Below, piece by piece: positions 17,761 to 25,882 of a DNA stretch of 64,000 nucleotides. A model generated the notes under the pieces. That model was not told the DNA's origin, searched no databases, and saw only the letters and a program-made list of their open reading frames with translations. Source of the stretch: Neotamlana laminarinivorans (GTDB lineage Bacteria; Bacteroidota; Bacteroidia; Flavobacteriales; Flavobacteriaceae); NCBI RefSeq assembly GCF_020523925.1, contig NZ_JAJAPW010000003.1:62001-126000 (forward strand), read 5' to 3'. A program made the translations under genes and the position numbers. The number at the start of each line of letters is the position of its first letter. Within the stretch, counting starts at the first letter, position 1.

Positions 17761-18387
17761 ATGTTAGGACAAGAATTAGATATTGAGTTTTGGAATAAAA
17801 AATTAAGACATTGGGCTCCAGGTGAAATTATAGACTGGGCGTTAAAGTTAACTGATAATAGAATAGTAACTACAAGTTTTGGTATTTATTCTGCAGTATT
17901 GTTAAGTACAATATCAAAACACGATAAAAACATAAAAGTTATTTGGTGCGACACACTATATAATGAACCGGATACTTACAAACATGCCGAAAATTTAATA
18001 GAAAAATACAATTTAAATATTCATAAATATCAGCCTTTAAAATCAAAATCAGAAATTGATGCTACAATTGGTTTGCCTGGTGTAGAGGATGAAAATCATT
18101 CATTATTTTCAGAAGTGGTAAAGTTAGAGCCTTTTAAAAGAGCCTTAAGAGAGCATCAACCAGAAGTTTGGTTTACAAATATTCGTGATCGTAAAACAGA
18201 ACTTCGTTCTAAAAAGAATATTTTAAGTTTAAGTAAAGAAGGTATTTTAAAAGTAAGTCCTTTTTATTATTGGGACGATGATGCCTTAGATCGTTTAATA
18301 GAAAAGAAAAAATTACCAAAAAACGTTACCTATTTCGATCCTGTAAAGGCATTAGATAATAGAGAGTGTGGTATACATTTACAATAA
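17761..18387 (+). CDS. cysH: phosphoadenylyl-sulfate (PAPS/APS) reductase
   Basis: It reduces activated sulfate to sulfite with thioredoxin. The PP-loop-like segment TTSFGIYSAVLLS is near residue 39, and the catalytic cysteine C203 lies in the C-terminal ECGIH motif. The paired cysteines that hold the 4Fe-4S cluster in APS reductases are absent, and the RDRKTELRSKK segment lacks CC, so the protein looks PAPS-type. At 208 residues it is shorter than E. coli CysH (244). It starts the operon with sulfite reductase and siroheme genes; sulfate adenylyltransferase (cysDN) is not next to it, unlike in many relatives. Confidence 0.87.
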   Translation: MLGQELDIEFWNKKLRHWAPGEIIDWALKLTDNRIVTTSFGIYSAVLLSTISKHDKNIKVIWCDTLYNEPDTYKHAENLIEKYNLNIHKYQPLKSKSEIDATIGLPGVEDENHSLFSEVVKLEPFKRALREHQPEVWFTNIRDRKTELRSKKNILSLSKEGILKVSPFYYWDDDALDRLIEKKKLPKNVTYFDPVKALDNRECGIHLQ

Positions 18388-18407
18388 GCTAAAAAAAGAA
18401 TTGCAAT

Positions 18408-20501
18408 ATGTTTAGTTTCGAAACAGAAATAGAAAATCCAATTGTACAAAAAGATATTATTGAATTAGCCAATAAAATCGAATTGTTTCATAAAGGAAAA
18501 ATTGATGAAGAAAAATTTAGAAGTCTTCGTTTAGCGCGTGGTGTTTACGGACAGCGTCAAGAAGGTGTGCAAATGATTCGTATTAAGGTACCTTACGGTA
18601 AATTAAAAAGTAATCAATTACGCCGAATTGCCGATGTGTCTGATGAATATTCTCGTGGAAGATTACATATTACAACACGTCAAGATATACAAATTCACTA
18701 CGTAGATTTAAATAGAACGCCAGAGCTTTGGGCAGAATTAGAGAAAGATGAAGTAACTGTTCGTGAAGCTTGTGGTAACGTAGTAAGAAATGTAACAGCT
18801 AGCGAAACAGCAGGTATTGATGTGAACGAGCCGTTCGATGTATCGCCGTATGCAGATGCGTTGTATAAATTCTTTTTACGTAACCCAATTTGTCAAGAAA
18901 TGGGGCGTAAATTTAAAGTGTCATTCTCATCAACCGATGCAGATACCGGATTATCATATTTACACGATATAGGATATATTGCAAAAGAAAAAGATGGTGT
19001 TCGCGGATTTAAAGTTATGGTTGCTGGCGGATTAGGTTCGCAACCAAGACATGCCGATGTGTTATATGATTTTGTTGAAACCGATAAAATCATTCCAATA
19101 ATGGAAGGTGTATTAAGAGTTTTCGATCGTTATGGAGAGCGCAAAAGTCGTGCTAAAGCAAGAATGAAATTCTTAGTTAAAGATATCGGTCTAGAAGCAT
19201 TTAGAGAGTTAATCGATAACGAACAAAAAGCGATCGAGTTTAAATCTGTAGCAATTGATGCCGATGCTTATGTAGCTTCTAAACCAGTTCAAGTTGAAGC
19301 GCCTCAAGTTGAAATTAAAAACGAAGAAGCTTTCAATCTATGGAAATCAACAAACTTAATTCCTCAAAAGCAAGCAGGTTATGTAGCTATTGGTATTAAA
19401 GTTTTATTAGGCGATTTTTATACAGATAAGGCACGTTTATTAGCAAATTTAGTAGATAAATATGCGGCTAGTGAAGTACGTTTATCACTACGTCAAAATA
19501 TTGTAATTCCTTTTGTAAAGGAAGATTTAGTGCCATTTTTCTATCAAGAATTAGAAAAACTAGGATTTGTAGAAGCTGGTTACAACAAAGCAGTCGATAT
19601 TACAGCATGTCCAGGAACAGATACATGTAACTTAGGTATTGCGAGTAGTACCGGAATTGCAGAAGAGTTAGAGCGTGTTATAAAAACTGAATATCCACAG
19701 TATTTAAAAAACGAAGATTTAGTTATAAAAATTAGTGGTTGTATGAATGCTTGTGGACAACACAATATGGCAAATATTGGTTTCCAAGGGATGACGGTTC
19801 GTACAAAAGATAAATTGGTGGCTCCAGCTTTACAAGTTTTACTTGGTGGTGGAAACCAAGGTGATGGTAACGCTACTTTTGCAGATAAAGTGGTTAAAGT
19901 ACCAAGTAGAAGAGGTCCAGAAGCGTTACGCAGAATTTTAAATGACTATGAAGCTAATGCAAACGGAAAACAGTTTGTAGAATACTATAAAGAAACTGGC
20001 GATCGTTATTTTTACGATTTGTTAAATGATTTACAAGATGTTACTAATTTAACAGATTTAGATTTTATCGATTGGGGTGAAGAAGAAAAATATGTTAAAG
20101 CCATTGGTGTTGGTGAGTGTGCTGGTGTTGTTATCGATTTAATCGCTACCTTGTTTTTCGAAAGCGAAGAGAAAATTGAAAATGCAAAAGAATCTTTCGA
20201 AAATGAAGTTTACTCTGGTGCTATCTATTTAGCATACCAATCGTTAGTTAATTCCGCGAAAGCGTTATTATTAGCCGAAAACAAGAAAACAAATACGCAT
20301 GCGGGAATTATTTCTCAGTTCGATGAACTTTTTATTGAAAGCGGAAGAATAGATTTAGGTGTTTCTTTTTCAGAATTAATCTATGAAATTAACAAAAATG
20401 CACCAACTAAAGATTTTGCTGTAAGTTACATCGCTAATGCGGAAAAGTTCTTAGCTGCAGTTAGAGCGTTTAGAGAAGCAGAACAAGCTCAAGAAGCTTA
20501 A
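18408..20501 (+). CDS. ferredoxin-type sulfite (nitrite) reductase with C-terminal HEPN-like domain
   Basis: It reduces sulfite to sulfide with siroheme and a 4Fe-4S cluster. The protein has two ferrodoxin-like/siroheme repeats. The cluster cysteines are C401 and C407 (ACPGTDTC) and C445 and C449 (GCMNAC). The siroheme-arginine region SRGRLHITTRQDIQIHYV lies near residue 82. After the reductase core (to about residue 545) comes an all-helical extension with the look of a HEPN domain (SEEKIENAKESFENEVYSGA), which sulfite reductases of other phyla lack. The context of CysH, siroheme genes and a ferredoxin reductase supports sulfite, not nitrite, as substrate. The stop codon is 12 bases before the methyltransferase gene. 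Confidence 0.9.
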   Translation: MFSFETEIENPIVQKDIIELANKIELFHKGKIDEEKFRSLRLARGVYGQRQEGVQMIRIKVPYGKLKSNQLRRIADVSDEYSRGRLHITTRQDIQIHYVDLNRTPELWAELEKDEVTVREACGNVVRNVTASETAGIDVNEPFDVSPYADALYKFFLRNPICQEMGRKFKVSFSSTDADTGLSYLHDIGYIAKEKDGVRGFKVMVAGGLGSQPRHADVLYDFVETDKIIPIMEGVLRVFDRYGERKSRAKARMKFLVKDIGLEAFRELIDNEQKAIEFKSVAIDADAYVASKPVQVEAPQVEIKNEEAFNLWKSTNLIPQKQAGYVAIGIKVLLGDFYTDKARLLANLVDKYAASEVRLSLRQNIVIPFVKEDLVPFFYQELEKLGFVEAGYNKAVDITACPGTDTCNLGIASSTGIAEELERVIKTEYPQYLKNEDLVIKISGCMNACGQHNMANIGFQGMTVRTKDKLVAPALQVLLGGGNQGDGNATFADKVVKVPSRRGPEALRRILNDYEANANGKQFVEYYKETGDRYFYDLLNDLQDVTNLTDLDFIDWGEEEKYVKAIGVGECAGVVIDLIATLFFESEEKIENAKESFENEVYSGAIYLAYQSLVNSAKALLLAENKKTNTHAGIISQFDELFIESGRIDLGVSFSELIYEINKNAPTKDFAVSYIANAEKFLAAVRAFREAEQAQEA

Positions 20502-20513
20502 AATAGATATAAA

Positions 20514-21278
20514 ATGAATGTATTAACCCCTAAATTAACAGTTGTAGGCGCAGGTCCTGGAGACGAAGATTTAATAACCCTTAAAGCAATTAAGGCTATA
20601 GAATCGGCAAACGTTATCCTTTACGATGCACTTATAAACGAGAGTTTACTAAAATATGCTTCTCAAGATGCGGAGCTTATTTTTGTAGGTAAACGTAGAG
20701 GGTGTTATGCATATCAACAAGAGCAAATTAACGATCTTATAGTTGCTAAAGCTAAAGAAAAAGGTCATGTGGTACGATTAAAAGGTGGAGATCCATTTAT
20801 ATTTGGTCGTGGTGCCGAAGAAATAGATTATGTTCGTCAGTTTGGGCTCGAAACCTTTATGGTTCCAGGTATTTCATCAAGTTTAGCAGTGCCTGCTTAT
20901 CAAGGTATCCCGTTAACAAAACGAGGCGCTTCAGAGAGTTTTTGGGTAATTACAGGAACTACGAAGGAACATAAAATTTCTGGTGATGTTGCTTTAGCAG
21001 CAAAATCAACGGCTACGGTTGTTATTTTAATGGGTATGGGTAAACTTGATAAAATTGTTGAAATTTTTTCAGCAGAAAATAAGCAAGATGCGCATATTGC
21101 CATTATTCAAAATGGCACTAGAGCCGATGAAAAAGTAGGTATAGGTAGAATATATAATATTGAAGCTATTGTAAAAGAGCAAGAATTGGCAAACCCAGCA
21201 ATAATTATTATTGGTGATGTTGTTAAAGAGCGTGCTGTGTTAAGTTCTATTGCTTCAGAAGTTATGAACAACGGGTAA
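20514..21278 (+). CDS. cobA: uroporphyrinogen-III C-methyltransferase
   Basis: It uses two SAM molecules to turn uroporphyrinogen III into precorrin-2, the first step to siroheme. The N-terminal VVGAGPGDEDLITLKAI loop, LYDALINESLL, GKRRGCYAYQQEQIN and VRLKGGDPFIFGRGAEE are diagnostic of the CysG-A/CobA/SUMT family. The 254 residues equal a single-domain SUMT. It sits between sulfite reductase, which needs siroheme, and the precorrin-2 dehydrogenase gene (2-base gap), so the three make and use the cofactor together. Confidence 0.94.
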   Translation: MNVLTPKLTVVGAGPGDEDLITLKAIKAIESANVILYDALINESLLKYASQDAELIFVGKRRGCYAYQQEQINDLIVAKAKEKGHVVRLKGGDPFIFGRGAEEIDYVRQFGLETFMVPGISSSLAVPAYQGIPLTKRGASESFWVITGTTKEHKISGDVALAAKSTATVVILMGMGKLDKIVEIFSAENKQDAHIAIIQNGTRADEKVGIGRIYNIEAIVKEQELANPAIIIIGDVVKERAVLSSIASEVMNNG

Positions 21279-21280
21279 TT

Positions 21281-21859
21281 ATGGAAAGAAATAATTTATA
21301 TCCGGTGTTTTTAAAAACGAAGAACCTTAAGGTGCTTATTGTAGGTGGAGGTTTTGTTGCAGAAGAGAAACTCACTTTTTTGCTCAAATCTAGTCCAGAT
21401 GCAAAAGTAACTATGGTGTCTCCAATGTTTCGAGAAGGGACTTCAGCTTTAGCTGAAAAAGGAGATGTTACCTTAATTGAGGATGTTTACAGTAAAAAAT
21501 ATTTACAAGGGCAGCATATTGTTGTTGCAACAACCGATGTGCCAGAAGTTAATGTTGAGGTTTATAAAGATTGTAGAGCTGAAGCAAAACTGGTAAATGT
21601 AGCCGATAATCCGCCGTATTGCGATTTTTATATGGGCGGTATTGTAACTAAAGGTAACGTAAAAGTGGCAATTTCTACCAACGGAAAGTCGCCAACAACA
21701 GCAAAACGTTTACGTCAGTTTTTCGAGGAAGTTATTCCAGAGAATATCGACGATTTAGTTAAAAATTTAAACGAATACAGAAAAACTATAAAAGGCGATT
21801 TCGAACAAAAAGTCGAAACGCTAAACGAATTTACTAAAGGATTAATAGAGAAAAATTAA
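21281..21859 (+). CDS. precorrin-2 dehydrogenase / sirohydrochlorin ferrochelatase
   Basis: This protein of 192 residues matches the CysG-B/Met8p type that oxidises precorrin-2 and inserts iron to form siroheme. The Rossmann segment VLIVGGGFVAEEKLTFLL is near residue 19, NVADNPPYCDFYMGGIV near 105 and VAISTNGKSPTTAKRLRQFFEE near 131, where the family serine (CysG Ser128 region) appears as ISTNGKSP. The helical C-terminal part is short. It begins two bases after the methyltransferase stop and ends nine bases before the ferredoxin reductase. Confidence 0.9.
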   Translation: MERNNLYPVFLKTKNLKVLIVGGGFVAEEKLTFLLKSSPDAKVTMVSPMFREGTSALAEKGDVTLIEDVYSKKYLQGQHIVVATTDVPEVNVEVYKDCRAEAKLVNVADNPPYCDFYMGGIVTKGNVKVAISTNGKSPTTAKRLRQFFEEVIPENIDDLVKNLNEYRKTIKGDFEQKVETLNEFTKGLIEKN

Positions 21860-21868
21860 TATTTCAAA

Positions 21869-22924
21869 ATGATTAAAACAGATATCATAATCATAGGAGC
21901 AGGACCAACAGGTTTATTTACAGTGTTCGAAGCTGGATTATTAAAACTTAAATGTCATTTAATTGATGCATTACCACAACCAGGTGGACAATGTTCAGAA
22001 TTATACCCAAAAAAACCAATTTACGATATTCCTGGTTTTCCAGAGATTTTAGCTGGAGACTTAACTAAAAACTTGCTAGAACAAGGTAAGCAATTCGAGC
22101 CTGGATTTACTTTAGGTGAGCGTGCAGAAACTATCGATAAACAAGAAGATGGTACGTTTATTGTAACTACAAATAAAGGAACACAACACCAAGCGCCAGT
22201 TGTTGCAATTGCAAGTGGTTTAGGTAGTTTCGAACCTCGTAAGCCACAATTAGAGAATCTTGCAGATTACGAAGATAAAGGTGTGGAATACATGATTAAA
22301 GAACCAGAAATGTATCGTGATAAAAACGTGGTAATTGCTGGTGGTGGAGATTCAGCGTTAGATTGGAGTATCTTTTTAGCCGATGTTGCTAAAAGTGTAA
22401 CATTAGTACACCGCCGTAATGAGTTTAGAGGTCATTTAGATTCTGTTGAAAAAGTAGGAGAGCTTAAAAAATTAGGTAAAATTAATTTAATTACGCCAGC
22501 CGAAGTAACTAATATTATTGGTGATGGTAAGGTTGAAGCTATTGAAATTACTAAAAAAGACGAAGAACCAGTAACTTTAGAAACCGATCATTTTATTCCT
22601 TTATTTGGGTTGTCTCCAAAATTAGGACCAATTGCAAATTGGGGCTTAGAAATCGAGAAAAATGCCATTAAAGTTAATAACGCATTAGATTATCAAACAA
22701 ACATTCCTGGTATTTTCGCTATTGGCGACGGTAACTTTTACCCAGGAAAATTAAAATTAATTCTTTGTGGTTTCCACGAGGCAACTATTATGTGTCAAGC
22801 GGCATATAAAATCATTAATCCAGGAAAGAAATTTGTATTAAAATACACGACAGTTTCTGGAGTAGATGGTTTCGATGGAACACGTAAAGAGGCGCCAAAA
22901 GCCGTTGTGCAAGCCATAGACTAA
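21869..22924 (+). CDS. ferredoxin-NADP reductase, thioredoxin-reductase-like type
   Basis: It probably passes electrons from NADPH to the ferredoxin that feeds sulfite reductase. The FAD dinucleotide motif IIIGAGPTGLFTVFEAGL opens the protein, GQCSELYPKKPIYDIPGFP follows near residue 46, and the NADPH motif VVIAGGGDSALDW is near residue 156. It lacks the CxxC redox pair of thioredoxin reductase. The 351 residues and C-terminal GDGNFYPGKLKLILCGFHEA fit the YumC-type ferredoxin-NADP reductases. It is the last gene before a strong terminator; the assignment to sulfite reduction comes from context. Confidence 0.88.
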   Translation: MIKTDIIIIGAGPTGLFTVFEAGLLKLKCHLIDALPQPGGQCSELYPKKPIYDIPGFPEILAGDLTKNLLEQGKQFEPGFTLGERAETIDKQEDGTFIVTTNKGTQHQAPVVAIASGLGSFEPRKPQLENLADYEDKGVEYMIKEPEMYRDKNVVIAGGGDSALDWSIFLADVAKSVTLVHRRNEFRGHLDSVEKVGELKKLGKINLITPAEVTNIIGDGKVEAIEITKKDEEPVTLETDHFIPLFGLSPKLGPIANWGLEIEKNAIKVNNALDYQTNIPGIFAIGDGNFYPGKLKLILCGFHEATIMCQAAYKIINPGKKFVLKYTTVSGVDGFDGTRKEAPKAVVQAID

Positions 22925-22948
22925 GCATTATTTAAAATATAACAAAAA

Positions 22949-22987
22949 TTAAATCCTGCAAGGTTGCATTTACCTTGTAGGATTTAA
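22949..22987 (+). terminator. intrinsic terminator after the sulfite-assimilation operon
   Basis: TTAAATCCTGCAAGGT pairs with ACCTTGTAGGATTTAA through one G-U pair around a 7-base loop, followed by TATTTTTG. The stem core CCTGCAAGG is shared with hairpins at 273 and 30116. Confidence 0.8.
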
Positions 22988-23040
22988 TATTTTTGAACGA
23001 CTATCAATTAAAAATTAAATAAGCTGTAAATTAAACACAA

Positions 23041-23778
23041 ATGAAAAGTTACAACGTTTGTTTAAAGGACACCGTTAAAAAATTTACTAAAAAACTATTT
23101 TATTCTTTATTCGATTGCGAACAAGAAGAAGCGAATAGCGCGTATTTAGAAAAAACGTTTATAAACATTCTTTCAAAGTTAGATATTCAAAATGCTGAAG
23201 ATATCTGGAAAACCTTCAAAAGTGAATTACCAAATATTAGAAAACAGTTAGATGATGATGCTATAGCTTTTGAAACAAATGACCCAGCATCGCATTGTTT
23301 AGAGGAAATTTATTTGGCTTATCCCGGTTTTCACGCTATTTCAATTCATAGATTGAGTCATGCGCTTCATAAATTAGGTGTTTATATTTTACCTCGAATG
23401 ATGAGTGAATATATTCACGGCATTACAGGTATCGATATTCATCCTGGAGCAACCATAGGCGATTCATTTTATATAGATCACGGTACAGGAATTGTAATTG
23501 GTGAAACCTCAATTATTGGTAAAAATGTAAAAATTTATCAAGGTGTTACACTTGGCGGCATTCAAGTTTCAAAAGATTTAGCGTCAATTAAACGCCATCC
23601 AACCATTCAAGATAATGTTTGCATTTATGCCAATGCCACAGTTTTAGGCGGCGATATTGTTATTGGTGAAAACAGTATTATTGGTGCTAACGTTTGGATT
23701 ACCCATTCCGTTCCTAAAAACTCATTGGTAACCTATCAAACCGAAATTAAAATAAGACCCAAAAAAAATGGCATTTAA
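23041..23778 (+). CDS. cysE: serine O-acetyltransferase
   Basis: It acetylates serine with acetyl-CoA, making O-acetylserine for cysteine synthesis. After an N-terminal helical domain of about 110 residues comes a left-handed beta helix of hexapeptides: GIDIHPGATIGDSFYIDHGTGIVIGE near residue 135, the catalytic His in DIHPGA and DHGTGI, and YQGVTLGGI near 178. Length 245 fits the EpsC/CysE group in Bacteroidota. Its last 11 bases overlap cysM, so the two are made together. The C-terminal tail ends RPKKNGI rather than the Ile-tailed peptide of E. coli that binds CysK. Confidence 0.93.
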   Translation: MKSYNVCLKDTVKKFTKKLFYSLFDCEQEEANSAYLEKTFINILSKLDIQNAEDIWKTFKSELPNIRKQLDDDAIAFETNDPASHCLEEIYLAYPGFHAISIHRLSHALHKLGVYILPRMMSEYIHGITGIDIHPGATIGDSFYIDHGTGIVIGETSIIGKNVKIYQGVTLGGIQVSKDLASIKRHPTIQDNVCIYANATVLGGDIVIGENSIIGANVWITHSVPKNSLVTYQTEIKIRPKKNGI

Positions 23779-24655
23779 AACAATATTAGACCAAATAGGA
23801 AATACGCCTTTAGTTGAAGCAACGCATTTAGTTAAAAAAGAAGGCGTGCGCTTACTATTAAAATTAGAAGGAAATAACCCCGGCGGAAGCGTTAAAGATC
23901 GTGCAGCATTCAACATGATTTCTGAAGCTTTAAAGCGAGGCGACATAAAAAAAGGCGATACTTTAGTAGAATCTACAAGTGGTAACACCGGTATTGCTTT
24001 GGCGTTAATAGCACAATTATTAGGGTTGAATATGGTTATAATTATGCCTGAAAACTCAACCATAGAGCGCGTAAAAACCATGCGAGCTTATGGGGCCGAA
24101 GTTATTTTAACTTCTGTAGATGTTGGTATTGAAGGTTCTAGAGATTTAGCCTATAAATTAAGAGACGAAAAAGGATACACGCTGCTAAATCAGTTTGCAA
24201 ATAACGATAATTGGAAAGCACATTATAAAACCACAGGACCAGAAATTTGGGAAGCCACAAAAGGTAAAATAACTCATTTTGTATCTGCTATGGGAACCAC
24301 TGGAACTATAATGGGCGTTTCCAGATATTTAAAAGAACAAAACAAAAATGTAACTATTGTTGGTGCACAACCAGCCGATGGTGCTAAAATACCAGGTATT
24401 CGTAAATGGCCAGAAGCCTATTTGCCAGAATTTTTCGAGCGCGAACGTGTTGATCAAGTTGTTGAGGTTTCAGAAGAAAATGCTAAGGCAACAACACAAC
24501 GTTTGGCTAAAGAAGAGGGTGTTTTTGCAGGCATGAGCAGCGGCGGTTCGGTGTATTCCGCATTGCAAATTGCTGAAAGTATAGATGAAGGCCTTATTGT
24601 TGCTATTATTTGCGATCGTGGCGACAGGTATTTATCGTCTACCTTATTCGAATAA
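23768..24655 (+). CDS. cysM: O-acetylserine sulfhydrylase (cysteine synthase B type)
   Basis: A PLP enzyme that makes cysteine from O-acetylserine and sulfide. LEGNNPGGSVKDRAAFNMI near residue 35 has the Schiff-base lysine in SVKDR, STSGNTGIALA near 73 is the substrate loop, and the phosphate-binding GTTGTIMGVSRYLKE is near 177. The 295 residues and GNNPGGS (CysK has GRNPxxS) point to the CysM branch. The start overlaps cysE. The segment IICDRGDRYLSST near the end is typical of CysM. Confidence 0.93.
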   Translation: MAFKTILDQIGNTPLVEATHLVKKEGVRLLLKLEGNNPGGSVKDRAAFNMISEALKRGDIKKGDTLVESTSGNTGIALALIAQLLGLNMVIIMPENSTIERVKTMRAYGAEVILTSVDVGIEGSRDLAYKLRDEKGYTLLNQFANNDNWKAHYKTTGPEIWEATKGKITHFVSAMGTTGTIMGVSRYLKEQNKNVTIVGAQPADGAKIPGIRKWPEAYLPEFFERERVDQVVEVSEENAKATTQRLAKEEGVFAGMSSGGSVYSALQIAESIDEGLIVAIICDRGDRYLSSTLFE

Positions 24656-24658
24656 AAA

Positions 24659-25573
24659 ATGAAACAATTTTTACTGCTATTTGGTTTAGTAATTAGTTTT
24701 TTTGCTTGTAAAAAAAAGGTCAAGCAAGCGAAGCAACAATCTGCTTCAAATTTTAAAATTGGTATTGTTGCCGATTGCCAATATTGTTTTTGTGAACCTA
24801 ACACCGATTTTGGTAGATATTATAAAAAATCAACTCAAAAATTAGCAAAAGCTGTTTCAGAACTAAATACTTATAATTTAGATTATACTGTTCATTTAGG
24901 TGATTTTATAGATAAAGATTTTGCTAGTTTCGATTCGGTTTTACCCATTTGGAATAATTTAAAATCGGAACATCATCACGTTTTAGGAAACCACGATTTT
25001 AGTGTGGCCGATTCTTTAAAAGGAAATGTAGCTAATAAAATGGGGCTTCAAAATGGCTATTATAGCATTATTAATAATAACTGGCGATTTATTGTTTTAG
25101 ATGGTAATGATTTAAGCTTTTTCGGAGCATTAACTGAAGCTAAAAAGGCTGAAACCGATTCGATGTACAATCAGCTTAAATCCGAAGGTTATAAAAACAT
25201 TCAAAAATGGAATGGCGGATTAAGTTTTGAGCAGTTAAAATGGGTGAAATCGGAGTTAGAACAATCCGTTAAAAATAACGAAAATGTTGGCTTTTATTGT
25301 CATTTTCCAGTAGCCGAAAAAGATACCATGCATAGTTTATGGAACTACAATCAGTTCTTTAAAACCATAGATAACTACAATAATGTAAAGTTTTATTTTA
25401 ACGGTCATAATCATGCTGGTGGTTACTTTAAACGCAAAGGCGTACATTACGTTACTTATAAAGGCATGGTCGATTTCGCAGATAGTACAGCATATTCAGT
25501 AGCTACCGTTTTTAAAGACTCCATTTTAATTAAAGGTTTTGGTCGAGAAAACAGCAGAAATTTAAAGTTTTAG
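24659..25573 (+). CDS. metallophosphoesterase lipoprotein (ADP-ribose/CDP-alcohol pyrophosphatase-like)
   Basis: A lipoprotein signal ends at Cys17 (LVISFFAC|KKK). The calcineurin-like phosphoesterase core shows ADCQYC (near 38; D-x-Q replaces the usual D-x-H), HLGDFIDKD (near 80), LGNHDFS (near 105), YCHFPVAEKD (near 218) and NGHNHAGGYF (near 250). The D-x-Q start motif resembles the Mn-dependent ADP-ribose/CDP-alcohol pyrophosphatase subgroup, whose members hydrolyse nucleotide diphosphates. It starts 3 bases after cysM, so it may be co-transcribed, although a sulfur role is not obvious. Exported position and substrate are inferences. Confidence 0.8.
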   Translation: MKQFLLLFGLVISFFACKKKVKQAKQQSASNFKIGIVADCQYCFCEPNTDFGRYYKKSTQKLAKAVSELNTYNLDYTVHLGDFIDKDFASFDSVLPIWNNLKSEHHHVLGNHDFSVADSLKGNVANKMGLQNGYYSIINNNWRFIVLDGNDLSFFGALTEAKKAETDSMYNQLKSEGYKNIQKWNGGLSFEQLKWVKSELEQSVKNNENVGFYCHFPVAEKDTMHSLWNYNQFFKTIDNYNNVKFYFNGHNHAGGYFKRKGVHYVTYKGMVDFADSTAYSVATVFKDSILIKGFGRENSRNLKF

Positions 25574-25597
25574 CATAAAAATTATAGTTAATTGTGT

Positions 25598-25605
25598 TAC
25601 TTTTG
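25598..25605 (+). promoter_or_regulatory. promoter -7 motif of the metH riboswitch transcript
   Basis: TACTTTTG is an exact TAnnTTTG match followed by C, 25 bases before the P1 helix of the SAM-I riboswitch. No clear -33 TTG at the usual distance. Confidence 0.6.
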
Positions 25606-25628
25606 CGCACTAGTTCATTAATATAAAA

Positions 25629-25741
25629 ATGTTATCAAGAAAGGTAGAGGGACTAGACCCAATGAAACCTTGGCAACCTCCCGATTTTTCGGGGAAGGTG
25701 CTAAATTCTACTAATTGTAAAAGTAATTAGGCAGATAACGA
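25629..25741 (+). ncRNA. SAM-I (S-box) riboswitch upstream of metH
   Basis: P1 pairs GTTATC (25631-25636) with GATAAC (25734-25739). The core has AAGAAAGGTAGAGGGAC, CCAATGAAACCTTGGCAACC, a P3 hairpin CCCGA/TCGGG and GGTGCTAAATTC, with P4 CTAATT/AATTAG. Downstream, AAACTGAAA/TTTCAGTTT (25800-25820) forms a compact hairpin that could belong to the expression platform, although the T run is short. The remainder of the gap 25574-25882 shows nothing further. Confidence 0.93.
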
Positions 25742-25882
25742 AGCGTTTTTCTACTTGCTTTTCTTGAAACATCATATAAAATAAAAATTAAGTTGTGTTA
25801 AACTGAAAGGATTTCAGTTTCTCATTAAATAATTCATTTCATGCTGATTGTGTATACTTCAGAATGAAAAAATATTGAAGAA

